NCBI RefSeq assembly: GCF_002386445.1
Contig: NZ_DGIR01000023.1
Span: forward strand, 1-59,086
Reading direction: 5' to 3'
Source of the DNA: Pseudomonas sp. UBA4617
Lineage (GTDB): Bacteria > Pseudomonadota > Gammaproteobacteria > Pseudomonadales > Pseudomonadaceae
DNA: 59,086 bases
Part shown: positions 25,628 through 34,748 of the stretch, piece by piece
How positions within the stretch are numbered: the first letter of the stretch is position 1
How the letters are laid out: each line of letters begins with the position of its first letter
Notes under the pieces: model-generated
What the model saw: the letters and a program-made list of their open reading frames with translations, nothing else
What the model was told of the DNA's origin: nothing
Database searches by the model: none
Position numbers and translations under genes: made by a program

Positions 25628-26977
25628 ATGACCGACAGTTTCGTCACCCAGTGCCCGCATTGCCAGACTAGCTTTCGCGTCACTCACCACCAACTGAGCG
25701 TGGCTCGCGGCGTAGTGCGCTGCGGCAACTGCCTGCAGGTATTCAACGCTGCCAGGCAGTTGCTGGAGCAGAATCGCGCCAGCACGGCGACTGCACCTGT
25801 GGTGGCGGAACCGGCGCTGAAAGCGCCTGACGAGCCGGCGGCCAAGCCAACGGTCTCGCCAGAGCCGGATGTCACCGAGCGCAGCAGTGCGCCAGACCAG
25901 GACTGGGCGCTGACTGCCCAGGCGCTGGACGCCCTCGATCTCGACAAGGAGCTGGAGCGCCTGGAGCGTCGCGGCCAGCCGGCAACGGCGCACCCGGCCA
26001 AGCAGGATGACGGGCTGCAGGCAAGGCGCGACGAATTGCAGCCGGACGAGCACGCCGACGACCTGTTCGGCACGGCCACCGATGAACCCCTCGAGCCACC
26101 ACAGGCAGATGAGCCGGCCGTGGAGCGGCAGCCGCTGGAGCTGGATCTCGAACCTGCCCCGGGCGAGCGCACCGAGCCGACCTTGGGCGGCAGCCTGGAA
26201 CTGGACCTTGACGATGGGCCGCCGGTACACCATGCCGCGGACGATGACCACCCTGCCTTCGCCGAACCGCTGCGTGCCGACGACGACGCAATCCCGGAAA
26301 AAGGCCTGAGCGCGCGCGACGACGAACCCTTGGCGCTGAGCCTGTCGGCGCACGATGACGACCCTGTCGAGCCGCTGCCTGGCGCACGCCTGGAACCGGG
26401 CTTTGCCGCCAAGCCAGAGCGCCCGGCACGCAAGGAGCCGCTGGTCGACGTGGTCGACGACCCATTGCAGCTGGGCTGGGAGAAGCCCGCACCGAACTGG
26501 GGCAAGCGCCTGCTGTGGGGCTTTCTGACCTTGCTCGCCGCCGGCCTGCTGGCGTTTCAGTACGTGTGGTTCCACTTCGACGAAATGGCCCGTCAGGACC
26601 AGTACCGGCCGCTCTTCCAGCAAATCTGCCCGTTGGTCGGGTGCGAAGTCCCGACTCGCGTCGATATTGCCCGGATCAAGAGCAGCAACCTGGTGGTGCG
26701 CAGCCACCCGGACTTCAAGGGCGCGTTGATCGTCGATGCGATAATCTACAACCGCGCGCCGTTCGCCCAGCCGTTCCCCCTGCTGGAGCTGCGCTTCGCC
26801 GACCTCAATGGCCAGCTGATCGCCAGCCGGCGCTTCAAGCCCAGCGAGTATCTTTCCGGAGAACTGGCCGGGCGTGGCGAAATGCCCAGCCAGACCCCGA
26901 TCCATATCGCCCTGGACATCCTTGATCCTGGGCCGAAGGCAGTCAACTACAGCCTCAGCTTCCGTTCACCAGAATAA
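25628..26977 (+). CDS. Zinc-ribbon and DUF3426 inner-membrane protein
   Basis: A 449-residue protein in three parts. The N-terminus (about 5-40) is an MJ0042-type zinc ribbon with CPHC (Cys9, Cys12) and CGNC (Cys32, Cys35). The middle (about 50-285) is acidic, rich in Pro, Glu, Asp and Ala, and shows loosely repeated units such as ARDDEPLALS and AHDDDPVEPL. One membrane helix lies near 294-316 and is followed by a DUF3426 domain (about 320-449), presumed periplasmic. The arrangement suggests a cytosolic zinc sensor tethered to the membrane; the function is not known. It is 42 bases after prmA and upstream of dusB, as in other pseudomonads. Confidence 0.85.
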   Translation: MTDSFVTQCPHCQTSFRVTHHQLSVARGVVRCGNCLQVFNAARQLLEQNRASTATAPVVAEPALKAPDEPAAKPTVSPEPDVTERSSAPDQDWALTAQALDALDLDKELERLERRGQPATAHPAKQDDGLQARRDELQPDEHADDLFGTATDEPLEPPQADEPAVERQPLELDLEPAPGERTEPTLGGSLELDLDDGPPVHHAADDDHPAFAEPLRADDDAIPEKGLSARDDEPLALSLSAHDDDPVEPLPGARLEPGFAAKPERPARKEPLVDVVDDPLQLGWEKPAPNWGKRLLWGFLTLLAAGLLAFQYVWFHFDEMARQDQYRPLFQQICPLVGCEVPTRVDIARIKSSNLVVRSHPDFKGALIVDAIIYNRAPFAQPFPLLELRFADLNGQLIASRRFKPSEYLSGELAGRGEMPSQTPIHIALDILDPGPKAVNYSLSFRSPE

Positions 26978-27005
26978 GCAATAGGCTTGTGGGGCGCCTG
27001 GCGCT

Positions 27006-27064
27006 CCTTTCGCGACCCAAGGCCGCCGCTCCTGATGGTGATCGCAGCCCTGTGTCGCGAAAGG
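27006..27064. repeat. Long palindromic intergenic repeat upstream of dusB
   Basis: CCTTTCGCGAC (27006-27016) and GTCGCGAAAGG (27054-27064) are exact 11-base reverse complements with a 37-base interior that contains CCGCTCCTGATGG. It looks like one of the degenerate REP-type elements of this genome. It lies about 30 bases past the DUF3426 gene, in the 243-base leader region of dusB-fis. The remaining 150 bases hold the AT-richer stretch expected for the dusB promoter, which I cannot place precisely. Confidence 0.6.
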
Positions 27065-27220
27065 CGGCAAAGCAGCCCAAGCCTTTCCTCCATACCAAAT
27101 GTCATAAGCCGACAGCTGTTCAGATTTTATCCAAATCCATCTTTATCCGGTCACCGAGAGCGGGTATCATGCCAACCCTTTTTCGAACTCCAAGATTCGG
27201 CCCCACAACAGGGATCACCT

Positions 27221-28234
27221 ATGTCGGCGGTACGCATCGGCCAATACACACTACGTAACAACCTGATCCTCGCGCCAATGGCCGGGGTCACGGACCAGCC
27301 TTTCCGGACACTTTGCCAGCGCCTGGGCGCCGGCATGGTGGTGTCGGAAATGGTCTCCAGCGACATGAGCCTGTGGAACAGCCGCAAGTCGAGCCTGCGC
27401 CGCATTCATGAAGGTGATCCCGAGCCACGCTCGGTGCAGATAGCCGGCGGTGATGCGCAGATGATGGCAGCAGCGGCACAAGCCAACGTCGAAGCGGGTG
27501 CCCAGATCATCGATATCAACATGGGTTGCCCGGCAAAAAAAGTCTGCAACAAAGCTGCAGGCTCTGCTTTATTGAGAGATGAAGCCTTGGTCAGCGAGAT
27601 CCTCCACGCCGTGGTCGGCGCAGTGGACGTTCCGGTGACCCTGAAGATTCGCACCGGCTGGGACCGGGCGAACAAGAACGGCCTGAACGTGGCGAAAATC
27701 GCCGAACAGGCCGGCATCCAGGCACTGGCGGTGCATGGCCGCACACGTGCCGACCTGTATACCGGCGAAGCCGAATACGACACCATCGCTGCCATCAAGC
27801 AGGCGGTGTCGATCCCGGTTTTTGCCAACGGCGATATCACCTCGCCAGAAAAGGCCAGGGCGGTACTGGACGCCACCGGCGTCGATGGCTTGCTGATTGG
27901 CCGGGCTGCCCAGGGGCGGCCATGGATCTTTCGCGAGATCGAGCATTACCTGCGCACCGGCGAACACCTGCCGGCACCGCAGCTGGAGGAAGTGGAACGC
28001 ATCCTGCTGGAACACCTGGCCGCGCTGCATGCCTTCTATGGCGATGTGATGGGCGTACGTATCGCCCGCAAGCACGTTGGCTGGTACCTGGCAACACGAC
28101 CCGGCGGCAGGGAGTTTCGCGCCCGGTTCAACGCTTTGGAAGACACACAAGCGCAGTGCGCCAACGTTCGTGCGTTTTTCAGCGAACGTCGACAGAGCCT
28201 TGGGACAGAGGACGGACAAGGGGTGGCCGCATGA
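27221..28234 (+). CDS. dusB: tRNA-dihydrouridine synthase B
   Basis: DusB reduces specific uridines in the tRNA D-loop with FMN and NADPH. The 337-residue protein has the FMN barrel start LILAPMAGVTDQPFR and the catalytic Cys103 in NMGCPAKKVC. The ATG at 27221 follows CAGGG by 7 bases; the longer open frame upstream is not coding. Its last bases overlap the fis start (ATGA), the conserved dusB-fis arrangement in which fis is expressed from the dusB promoter. Confidence 0.97.
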   Translation: MSAVRIGQYTLRNNLILAPMAGVTDQPFRTLCQRLGAGMVVSEMVSSDMSLWNSRKSSLRRIHEGDPEPRSVQIAGGDAQMMAAAAQANVEAGAQIIDINMGCPAKKVCNKAAGSALLRDEALVSEILHAVVGAVDVPVTLKIRTGWDRANKNGLNVAKIAEQAGIQALAVHGRTRADLYTGEAEYDTIAAIKQAVSIPVFANGDITSPEKARAVLDATGVDGLLIGRAAQGRPWIFREIEHYLRTGEHLPAPQLEEVERILLEHLAALHAFYGDVMGVRIARKHVGWYLATRPGGREFRARFNALEDTQAQCANVRAFFSERRQSLGTEDGQGVAA

Positions 28235-28551
28235 CGATGATGACCGAGACATTTGTGAGTGGAACAACGCCCGTGAGCGACAACGCCAACCTGAAACAGC
28301 ACCTGAACACGCCGAGCGAAGAGGGCCAGACCCTTCGCGACAGCGTCGAGAAGGCGCTGCACAACTACTTCGCCCACCTGGAAGGCGCGACTGTCACGGA
28401 CGTGTACAACCTGGTGCTCTCCGAAGTCGAGGCGCCACTGCTCGAAAGCGTGATGAACTACGTGAAGGGCAACCAGACCAAGGCCAGCGAGATGCTCGGG
28501 CTGAACCGAGGCACCCTGCGCAAGAAGCTCAAGCAGTACGACCTGTTGTAA
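28231..28551 (+). CDS. fis: DNA-binding protein Fis
   Basis: Fis is a nucleoid protein that bends DNA and controls growth-phase-dependent genes. The 106-residue sequence closely follows the Pseudomonas type, with dimerisation helices in the middle and the C-terminal helix-turn-helix TKASEMLGLNRGTLRKKLKQ (about 84-103). It overlaps dusB by four bases and ends at a strong intrinsic terminator. Confidence 0.97.
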   Translation: MTMMTETFVSGTTPVSDNANLKQHLNTPSEEGQTLRDSVEKALHNYFAHLEGATVTDVYNLVLSEVEAPLLESVMNYVKGNQTKASEMLGLNRGTLRKKLKQYDLL

Positions 28552-28568
28552 GCCAGAATCCCAACCAG

Positions 28569-28602
28569 AAAAGGCGGCTCCCTGAACAGAGGCGCCTTTT
28601 TT
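28569..28602 (+). terminator. Intrinsic terminator of dusB-fis
   Basis: AAAAGGCG (28569-28576) pairs with CGCCTTTT (28593-28600), with an inner CTC/GAG pairing in the loop, and the right arm runs into TTTTTT. It ends the dusB-fis transcript 18 bases after the fis stop. Confidence 0.88.
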
Positions 28603-28632
28603 GCTGACTCCACCGCGTTATTGGAACCCGAA

Positions 28633-30240
28633 ATGACCGACCAGACTACCCGCCTGCCAGTCCGCCGCGCCCTGATCAGCGTCTCCGACAAGACCGGTAT
28701 CCTCGAATTCGCCCGTGAGCTGCAGCAGCTCGGTGTCGAGATCCTGTCCACCGGCGGCACCTACAAGCTGCTCAAGGACAACGGCGTCAATGCGGTGGAA
28801 GTGGCCGACTATACCGGCTTCGCCGAAATGATGGATGGCCGGGTCAAGACCCTGCACCCGAAAATCCACGGCGGCATTCTCGGCCGTCGCGGCGTCGACG
28901 ACGCCATCATGAACGAGCACGGCATCAAGCCGATCGACCTGGTGGCGGTCAACCTGTACCCGTTCGAGGCGACCATTTCCAAGCCTGGCTGTGACCTGCC
29001 GACCGCCATCGAGAACATCGACATCGGCGGCCCGACCATGGTCCGTTCGGCAGCCAAGAACCACAAGGACGTGGCCATCGTAGTCAATACCAGCGACTAT
29101 GCCAGCGTCATCGAAGGCCTCAAGGCCGGCGGCCTGACCTACGCCCAGCGCTTCAACCTGATGCTCAAGGCGTTCGAGCACACCGCTGCCTACGACGGCA
29201 TGATCGCCAACTACATGGGCACCATCGACCAGGCCAAAGAGAACCTGAGCACCGAAGGCCGTAGCGAGTTCCCGCGCACCTTCAACAGCCAGTTCGTCAA
29301 GGCCCAGGAAATGCGTTACGGCGAGAACCCGCACCAGAGCGCGGCGTTCTACGTCGAAGCCAGAAAAGGGGAAGCCAGCGTTTCCACTGCCATCCAGTTG
29401 CAGGGCAAGGAGCTGTCGTTCAACAACGTGGCCGACACCGACGCAGCGCTGGAATGCGTGAAGAGCTTCGTCAAGCCGGCCTGCGTCATCGTCAAGCACG
29501 CCAACCCGTGCGGCGTTGCCGTGGTGCCTGAAGAAGAAGGCGGCATCCGCAAGGCCTACGACCTGGCCTACGCGACCGACACCGAGTCGGCGTTCGGCGG
29601 CATCATCGCCTTCAACCGCGAGCTGGATGGCGAAACCGCCAAGGCCATCGTCGACCGCCAGTTCGTCGAAGTGATCATCGCACCGAAAATCTCCCAGGCA
29701 GCCCGCGAGGTGGTTGCTGCCAAGCAGAACGTACGCCTGCTGGAATGCGGCGAGTGGCCAGCCGAGCGCGCTGCCGGTTGGGACTTCAAGCGCGTCAATG
29801 GCGGTTTGCTGGTGCAAAGCCGTGATATCGGCATGATTACTGCCGATGACCTGAAGATCGTCACCAAGCGTGCCCCGACCGAGCAAGAGATCCACGACCT
29901 GGTGTTCGCCTGGAAAGTGGCCAAGTTCGTCAAGTCCAACGCCATTGTCTACGCCAAGCAGCGCCAGACCATCGGCGTCGGTGCAGGCCAGATGAGCCGT
30001 GTCAACTCCGCACGCATCGCAGCCATCAAGGCTGAGCATGCCGGCCTGCAGGTACAGGGTGCAGTCATGGCATCGGATGCGTTCTTCCCGTTCCGCGATG
30101 GCATCGACAACGCAGCTAAAGTGGGTATCAGCGCCGTGATCCAGCCGGGTGGCTCGATGCGCGATGCCGAGGTGATTGCTGCCGCTGACGAAGCCGGCAT
30201 CGCCATGGTCTTCACCGGCATGCGTCACTTCCGCCACTAA
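28633..30240 (+). CDS. purH: Bifunctional AICAR formyltransferase / IMP cyclohydrolase
   Basis: PurH carries out the last two steps of IMP synthesis. The 535-residue protein has the N-terminal MGS-like IMP cyclohydrolase domain (ALISVSDKTGILEFA start, then ILSTGGTYKLL) and the AICAR formyltransferase domain with the catalytic Lys-His in IVKHANPCGVA. A TTG 12 bases upstream is in frame, but the ATG at 28633 gives the usual N-terminus. It is followed by a REP pair and purD. Confidence 0.97.
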   Translation: MTDQTTRLPVRRALISVSDKTGILEFARELQQLGVEILSTGGTYKLLKDNGVNAVEVADYTGFAEMMDGRVKTLHPKIHGGILGRRGVDDAIMNEHGIKPIDLVAVNLYPFEATISKPGCDLPTAIENIDIGGPTMVRSAAKNHKDVAIVVNTSDYASVIEGLKAGGLTYAQRFNLMLKAFEHTAAYDGMIANYMGTIDQAKENLSTEGRSEFPRTFNSQFVKAQEMRYGENPHQSAAFYVEARKGEASVSTAIQLQGKELSFNNVADTDAALECVKSFVKPACVIVKHANPCGVAVVPEEEGGIRKAYDLAYATDTESAFGGIIAFNRELDGETAKAIVDRQFVEVIIAPKISQAAREVVAAKQNVRLLECGEWPAERAAGWDFKRVNGGLLVQSRDIGMITADDLKIVTKRAPTEQEIHDLVFAWKVAKFVKSNAIVYAKQRQTIGVGAGQMSRVNSARIAAIKAEHAGLQVQGAVMASDAFFPFRDGIDNAAKVGISAVIQPGGSMRDAEVIAAADEAGIAMVFTGMRHFRH

Positions 30241-30267
30241 TTAAGATGGTCAGCCGAACCTCGGCCT

Positions 30268-30341
30268 CTGTGGGAGCGGGTTCACCCGCGAATACGATGG
30301 TGCAGTCACCGCCGAATTCGCGGGTAAACCCGCTCCCACAG
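30268..30341. repeat. Pair of inverted REP elements between purH and purD
   Basis: CTGTGGGAGCGGGTTCACCCGCGAAT (30268-30293) and its near-exact reverse complement (30314-30341) flank 20 unique bases. This is the classic inverted-pair form of the P. putida-type REP. Transcribed, it would form a long stable hairpin between two genes of the same pathway and could hold back exonucleases or lower purD expression. Confidence 0.88.
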
Positions 30342-30375
30342 GGGATAAGGTTCGCCGCCAAACAGAGGTTTTGAC

Positions 30376-31671
30376 ATGAAAGTTTTGATCATCGGCAGCG
30401 GCGGTCGTGAGCACGCCCTGGCCTGGAAAGTCGCCCAGGACCCACGTGTCGAGAAAGTCTTCGTTGCCCCGGGCAATGCCGGCACCGCCACCGAAGCCAA
30501 GTGCGAGAATGTCGCCATCGACGTCAACGCGCTGGAGCAACTGGCCGACTTCGCCGAAAAGAACGTGCAAATGACCATCGTCGGCCCGGAAGCGCCGTTG
30601 GTGGCCGGTGTCGTCGACCTGTTCCGCAGCCGTGGCCTGGATTGCTTCGGCCCGACCAAGGGTGCCGCCCAGCTCGAAGGCTCCAAGGCCTTCACCAAGG
30701 ATTTCCTGGCGCGGCACAAGATTCCGACCGCCGACTACCAGAACTTCACCGAGATCGAGCCGGCCCTGGCCTACCTGCAGGAAAAAGGCGCACCGATCGT
30801 GATCAAGGCCGATGGCCTGGCCGCCGGCAAAGGCGTGATCGTCGCCATGACCCTCGAGGAAGCCGAGGCCGCCGTACGCGACATGCTGGCCGGCAATGCC
30901 TTCGGTGACGCCGGTTCGCGCGTGGTGATCGAAGAGTTCCTCGACGGCGAGGAAGCCAGCTTCATTGTCATGGTCGATGGCCACAATGTGTTGCCAATGG
31001 CCACCAGCCAGGACCACAAGCGCGTCGGCGACAAGGACACCGGCCCGAACACCGGCGGCATGGGTGCCTACTCCCCTGCCCCGGTGGTCACCGCCGAGGT
31101 ACACCAGCGCGTGATGGACCAGGTGATCTGGCCGACCGTGCGTGGCATGGCCGAGGAAGGCAATGTCTACACCGGCTTCCTCTACGCCGGCCTGATGATC
31201 GACAAGGCGGGCAACCCCAAGGTCATCGAGTTCAACTGCCGCTTCGGCGACCCGGAAACCCAGCCGGTCATGCTGCGCCTGGAGTCGAGCCTGGTACTGC
31301 TGGTCGAGGCGGCATTCGCCAAGGCGCTGGACAAGGTCGAAGCCCAGTGGGACCCGCGGCCGAGCCTGGGCGTGGTGCTGGCCGCCGGCGGTTACCCGGG
31401 CGACTACGCCAAGGGTGACGTGATCAACGGCCTGGATGCAGCGGCGAAGATCGAAGGCAAGGTATTCCATGCCGGCACTTCGCTCAAAGACGGTCAGGTG
31501 GTCACCAACGGTGGCCGTGTGCTGTGCGCCACCGCCATGGGTGCCAGCGTGGCCGACGCCCAGCAGCAGGCCTACCGCCTGGCCAAGGAAGTCAGCTGGA
31601 ACGGCAGCTTCTACCGTACCGACATCGGCTACCGGGCGATCGCCCGCGAGCGCGGTGAGCACCAACAGTAA
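30376..31671 (+). CDS. purD: Phosphoribosylamine-glycine ligase
   Basis: PurD joins glycine to phosphoribosylamine using ATP, step two of purine synthesis. The 431-residue ATP-grasp enzyme shows KVLIIGSGGREHALAWK at the start, the ATP-binding block PIVIKADGLAAGKGVIVA, and the late motif NTGGMGAYSPAPV with EFNCRFGDPETQP. It follows purH after the REP pair and precedes retS. Confidence 0.97.
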   Translation: MKVLIIGSGGREHALAWKVAQDPRVEKVFVAPGNAGTATEAKCENVAIDVNALEQLADFAEKNVQMTIVGPEAPLVAGVVDLFRSRGLDCFGPTKGAAQLEGSKAFTKDFLARHKIPTADYQNFTEIEPALAYLQEKGAPIVIKADGLAAGKGVIVAMTLEEAEAAVRDMLAGNAFGDAGSRVVIEEFLDGEEASFIVMVDGHNVLPMATSQDHKRVGDKDTGPNTGGMGAYSPAPVVTAEVHQRVMDQVIWPTVRGMAEEGNVYTGFLYAGLMIDKAGNPKVIEFNCRFGDPETQPVMLRLESSLVLLVEAAFAKALDKVEAQWDPRPSLGVVLAAGGYPGDYAKGDVINGLDAAAKIEGKVFHAGTSLKDGQVVTNGGRVLCATAMGASVADAQQQAYRLAKEVSWNGSFYRTDIGYRAIARERGEHQQ

Positions 31672-31821
31672 GCACTACCGGAGCGCCGTGGCGACCCGGG
31701 CAGCAAAAACCCGGGCGCAGCGTACCCGGCTCGTCGACAGGGCCCCGCCCGGGCCTTGCCTTCGACTCGGCGCGCCGCGCATAGTTAGCACCTGGCACCT
31801 AGGCTAAGAAGGGATTTCGTT

Positions 31822-34593
31822 GTGCGTCGGCTTCGGATTGCCTCAGCTCTGATCGTCAGCTTGCTGACCCTGCTCTGCATGTTCCCGGCTGCAGCCGAAC
31901 ATGACGGAGGCTGGACTGTGCTGCTCGACGAACAGGCCAACCTGCAGCTGAGTGACGTGCGCTCCGAGCGTTACCGCAACCAGTTCAGCCCGCTGGCCCT
32001 CACCGACCTGGATGCCGCGCCTGCGGAGCAAGCCCTGTGGCTGCACTACCGCCTGCCCCCGGCGGAACAGGAACAACTACTGCGGGTGTTCGCCCCGGAC
32101 CTGTCTGGCCTGGACCTTTACGCCCTCGAAGGCGACCAGCTTCTGCGTCAGCTGCACCATGGTCGCCAGGCTGGCAATGCCAGCCCGACCCTGCGTGGCA
32201 GCGACCATGTCTTGCCCTTGCCCAACAGCAAGCAACCCCTGGACATTTACCTGCGCCTGGTCTCCGAGCACCAGCTGCGTCCGGCCATCAGCCTGGAACC
32301 GGCGGCCGTGGCCGCCTCCGACCAGCGCCAGCCTCTGCTGTTCGGCATGCTGTTTGGCGGCCTGGTGATGCTGATCATGCACAACCTGATCCGCTTCTTT
32401 TACAGCCGCTCCAGCACCGCCCTGATTCTGGCGCTCTACCATGGCCTGATGCTGCTCAGCGGCCTGATCCTGCTGAACCTCAGCGGCCCCTGGTGGCACG
32501 TCTGGCACAGTGCACAGACCCCTGCCGCCTATCTGACGCTGGTCCTGGCCGGCCTGGCCGGGCTGTATTTCACCCAGCATTTCTTCTCACCGTGCAACTC
32601 GCCACGGCTGAATCGCCTGCTACAGGGTGACATGCTGGTGGTCGGCGTCAGCGGGTTGGTACTGCTATTCGTCGACACCCTGCCCCTGAACCTGATGACC
32701 TACGCCCTGATGGCCCTGGGCAGCATCAGCATGCTGCTGGTCAGCAGCTACCACTGGTACAAGGGTTATGCGCCCGCACGGGTGTTCTGCCTGGCCATGG
32801 TGGTTTTCAACCTCGGGGGCCTGGTGCTGCTGCCAGCACTGCTTGGCCTGACCCGCACCCCGACGCCCTGGCTGCTGTGCATCCTGCTGGGCTTGACCGT
32901 GGCCAGCGGCCTGCTGCTCAACCTGGCCGTCAGCGAACGCTTGCGGCGCATCAGCGAAGAGCGCTTCAGTGCCAGCCGCGCACTGGCCGCCAGCGATGCC
33001 GAGATCAACGCCAAGGCCGAATTCCTGGCCAAGATCAGCCACGAGATCCGGACCCCCATGAACGGGGTGCTGGGCATGACCGAGCTGCTGCTGGGCACAC
33101 CGCTGTCAGTCAAGCAGCGCGATTATGTGCAGACCATTCACAGCGCCGGCAACGAGCTGCTTACGCTGATCAACGAGATTCTCGACATCTCCAAGCTGGA
33201 ATCCCGGCAGATCGAACTGGATGACGTGCAGTTCGACCTCAACGCGCTGGTCGAGGACTGCCTGAACATCTTCCGCGCCAAGGCCGAGCAGCAGAACATC
33301 GAGCTGATCAGCTTCACCCAGCCACAAGTGCCGAGGGTGATCAGCGGCGACCCGACACGCCTGCGCCAGGCCCTGTCCAGCCTGCTGGAAAATGCCTTGA
33401 AGAACACCGACCAGGGCGAAATCCTGCTGGTAGTGGCACTGGACCAGCGGGGCGAGGCACCCCGCCTGCGTATTGCCGTGCAGGACAGTGGCGAGCCGCT
33501 GCCCGCCGCCGAACGCGAAGCCCTGCTGCAGGCCGAGTTGCACAGCCACCACTTCCTGTCCAGCAACAAGCTCGGCGGCCACCTCGGGCTGGTCATTGCA
33601 AAGCAGTTGATCGGCCTGATGCAAGGCGAGTTCGGTATCAAGAGCAGCACTGGCATGGGTAATACCCTGTGGCTGGCCCTGCCGCTGGACCCTTCGCGCC
33701 TGGAGCAGCCGCCGGCCGACCTCGAGGGCCCACTGCGTGACGCTCGCGTGCTGGTGGTTGACGACAACGATACCTGCCGCAAGGTACTGGTACAGCAGTG
33801 CAGCGCCTGGGGCATGAACGTCAGTGCGGTGCCGTCGGGCAAGGAAGCCCTGGCCCTGCTGCGCACCAAGGCCCACCTGCGCGACTACTTCGACGCCGTG
33901 CTGCTCGACCAGAACATGCCAGGCATGACCGGGATGCAGCTGGCTGCCAAGATCAAGGAAGACCCGAGCCTGAACCATGACATCCTGGTGGTGATGCTCA
34001 CCGGTATCAGCAACGCACCGAGCAAAGTCATTGCACGCAACGCCGGGGTCAAGCGGATCCTCGCCAAACCGGTGGCCGGCTACACGTTGAAGACCACCCT
34101 CGCCGAGGAGCTGGCCCAGCGCGGTCGCGAGCCTGCGGTGCCTGCCGGCCAGCCCGGCACGGCACAGACGCTGGACCTGCCGGAAGACTTCCGCGTATTG
34201 GTCGCCGAGGACAACAGCATTTCGACCAAGGTGATCCGTGGCATGCTGGGCAAGCTCAACCTCGAGCCCGACACCGCCAGCAATGGCGAAGAGGCCTTGC
34301 AGGCAATGAAGGCGCAGCGTTATGACCTGGTGCTGATGGATTGCGAAATGCCGATACTCGACGGCTTCTCCGCCACCCAGCAGCTACGCGCCTGGGAAGC
34401 TGCCAACCAGCGCCAGCGTACCCCGGTGGTGGCACTGACCGCGCACATTCTTGCCGAACACAAGGAACGCGCACGCCTGGCGGGAATGGACGGGCACATG
34501 GCCAAGCCGGTGGAGTTGTCGCAACTGCGCGAGTTGATCCAGTACTGGGCCAGTCATCGGGAAACCCATGTGGACCCTGCGCATACTCACTAG
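31822..34593 (+). CDS. retS: RetS-type hybrid sensor kinase
   Basis: In P. aeruginosa RetS binds the GacS kinase and blocks it, favouring acute-type over biofilm behaviour; retS there also follows purD. This 923-residue protein has a signal peptide (AAA-EH near 25), a 7TMR-DISMED2 sensor domain, seven membrane helices (about 170-365), a HisKA domain with His407 in ISHEIRTPMNG, a HATPase domain, and two receiver domains with Asp696 (LLDQNMPG) and Asp840 (LMDCEMPI). The ATPase domain keeps the N box (ENALKN, 523-528) but its G1 box reads DSGEPL (555-560) where DxGxG is expected, and G2 reads LGGHLGL, so autophosphorylation may be poor, as reported for RetS. The start is GTG with AAGGGA upstream. 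Confidence 0.92.
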   Translation: MRRLRIASALIVSLLTLLCMFPAAAEHDGGWTVLLDEQANLQLSDVRSERYRNQFSPLALTDLDAAPAEQALWLHYRLPPAEQEQLLRVFAPDLSGLDLYALEGDQLLRQLHHGRQAGNASPTLRGSDHVLPLPNSKQPLDIYLRLVSEHQLRPAISLEPAAVAASDQRQPLLFGMLFGGLVMLIMHNLIRFFYSRSSTALILALYHGLMLLSGLILLNLSGPWWHVWHSAQTPAAYLTLVLAGLAGLYFTQHFFSPCNSPRLNRLLQGDMLVVGVSGLVLLFVDTLPLNLMTYALMALGSISMLLVSSYHWYKGYAPARVFCLAMVVFNLGGLVLLPALLGLTRTPTPWLLCILLGLTVASGLLLNLAVSERLRRISEERFSASRALAASDAEINAKAEFLAKISHEIRTPMNGVLGMTELLLGTPLSVKQRDYVQTIHSAGNELLTLINEILDISKLESRQIELDDVQFDLNALVEDCLNIFRAKAEQQNIELISFTQPQVPRVISGDPTRLRQALSSLLENALKNTDQGEILLVVALDQRGEAPRLRIAVQDSGEPLPAAEREALLQAELHSHHFLSSNKLGGHLGLVIAKQLIGLMQGEFGIKSSTGMGNTLWLALPLDPSRLEQPPADLEGPLRDARVLVVDDNDTCRKVLVQQCSAWGMNVSAVPSGKEALALLRTKAHLRDYFDAVLLDQNMPGMTGMQLAAKIKEDPSLNHDILVVMLTGISNAPSKVIARNAGVKRILAKPVAGYTLKTTLAEELAQRGREPAVPAGQPGTAQTLDLPEDFRVLVAEDNSISTKVIRGMLGKLNLEPDTASNGEEALQAMKAQRYDLVLMDCEMPILDGFSATQQLRAWEAANQRQRTPVVALTAHILAEHKERARLAGMDGHMAKPVELSQLRELIQYWASHRETHVDPAHTH

Positions 34594-34748
34594 CTGACAG
34601 CGGATATCATTGCCGGCTCCTGGTGTCACGACAAGGCTATGCCCCCTGGGTCTATGCTACAGGTTGCAAGGCCGGGGGCTGCCGTGCAGCCCGATCGCGA
34701 TACAAGGCCACTCCTACACATCCCCATCTCTGCCAAGGATCAGTGCTC

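Noticed and set aside
28618..30237. 539-codon open frame antisense to purH
   Set aside because: Covers purH almost exactly in the opposite direction, has no ribosome site and no recognisable motifs; a codon-bias shadow.
30250..31665. 471-codon open frame antisense to purD
   Set aside because: Same explanation as for purH: mirror of a conserved gene, no independent signal.
31672..31821. Regulatory RNA or riboswitch in the retS leader
   Set aside because: A CCCGGG-loop-CCCGGG hairpin (31695-31715) is present, but it is palindromic, GC-rich and not linked to any known leader class.
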